From Actinomycetota bacterium (GTDB taxonomy: Bacteria; Actinomycetota; Humimicrobiia; Humimicrobiales; Humimicrobiaceae), in the NCBI GenBank assembly GCA_023379515.1, contig JAMCQQ010000456.1, positions 1 through 5,526 on the forward strand: a stretch of 5,526 bases of DNA. Direction: 5' to 3'. Below the pieces are notes generated by a model. That model had not been told where the DNA came from. It was given only the letters and a program-made list of their open reading frames with translations, and searched no databases. Position numbers and translations under genes: made by a program. Shown here one piece after another: positions 5,422 through 5,526 of this stretch (the first letter of the stretch is position 1; the number at the start of each line of letters is the position of its first letter).

Positions 5422-5427
5422 GCAGGT

Positions 5428-5526
5428 CTACCCCTTCCTAAAACTAAGCACTCCTATCATCTTCTGCAGTGATTCAATGATGATGTCTATTGGACTCTTT
5501 ACCTTTTCTACAGCTGGGGTTTGGAA
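5428..5526 (-). CDS. C-terminal end of an unrecognised protein; start beyond window
   Basis: Read on the minus strand from base 5526, the frame is open for 32 codons and ends in TAG (complement of 5428-5430). The peptide reads FQTPAVEKVKSPIDII and then IESLQKMIGVLSFRKG. This has a normal protein-like composition with a basic end, unlike the low-complexity translations of the neighbouring gap. The base composition also changes here, from very AT-rich to balanced. I do not recognise the family and give no function. The short length means chance is not excluded, but a gene entering from the right is the simplest reading. If real, it converges with the Sbp gene. Confidence 0.5.
   Translation of the reverse strand, partial: FQTPAVEKVKSPIDIIIESLQKMIGVLSFRKG

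Larger units (their letters stand above)
4976..5427. other. Gene-free, AT-rich intergenic region with several symmetric elements
   Basis: About 450 bases between the Sbp terminator and the end of the minus-strand gene hold no ORF with credible length, start and ribosome site on either strand. No tRNA-like or known riboswitch fold was recognised. The region does hold the inverted repeats, dif-like site, palindrome, AT hairpin, C-rich direct repeat and AGAAATT repeat listed separately. Runs of A and T (for example 5281-5300) are mostly simple sequence. Confidence 0.6.

Overview
The window is AT-rich bacterial DNA read with the standard genetic code: genes stop at TAA or TAG, and no in-frame TGA needs to be read through. 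The gene set and style (a compact SecD of 431 residues separate from SecF, tight gene spacing, a ribbon-helix-helix/nucleotidyltransferase fusion, and intergenic CAAGA and AGAAATT repeats) suggest a candidate-phylum bacterium, perhaps Patescibacteria/CPR. That placement is an inference from style; no marker gene here fixes it.

Layout. Positions 1-339 hold the C-terminal part of a NodB-type polysaccharide deacetylase. Four bases later comes a complete RluA/RluD-type pseudouridine synthase (344-1318). A 219-base gap (1319-1537) contains opposed CAAGA/TCTTG heptad arrays around a near-perfect AT palindrome. Positions 1538-2161 encode a 207-residue protein with an N-terminal ribbon-helix-helix DNA-binding domain joined to a shrunken sugar-nucleotidyltransferase-like domain that has lost its catalytic signature. 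A good sigma70-type promoter starts right after its stop codon and drives secD (2220-3515) and secF (3508-4416), which overlap by 8 bases. After 138 bases with a weak promoter comes a small membrane protein of the Sbp/DUF1290 family (4555-4929), ending in an intrinsic terminator (4950-4975).

From 4976 to 5427 there is no convincing gene. This stretch is rich in symmetric elements: a 14-base inverted repeat (5045-5058), an 11+6+11 inverted repeat resembling a XerCD dif site (5058-5085), a perfect 14-base palindrome (5095-5108), a long AT hairpin, a C-rich direct repeat and an AGAAATT repeat. The last 99 bases are the C-terminal end of an unrecognised gene on the minus strand. The forward genes and this reverse gene therefore converge on the dif-like region, an arrangement compatible with a replication terminus or a recombination site.

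Functionally, SecDF is the proton-driven accessory of the Sec translocon. The deacetylase (envelope polysaccharide) and Sbp (membrane protein often found near cell-division genes in other bacteria) fit a loose cell-envelope theme. RluD modifies 23S rRNA and is a housekeeping neighbour. The two most interesting items are the RHH/degenerate nucleotidyltransferase protein and the dif-like site.
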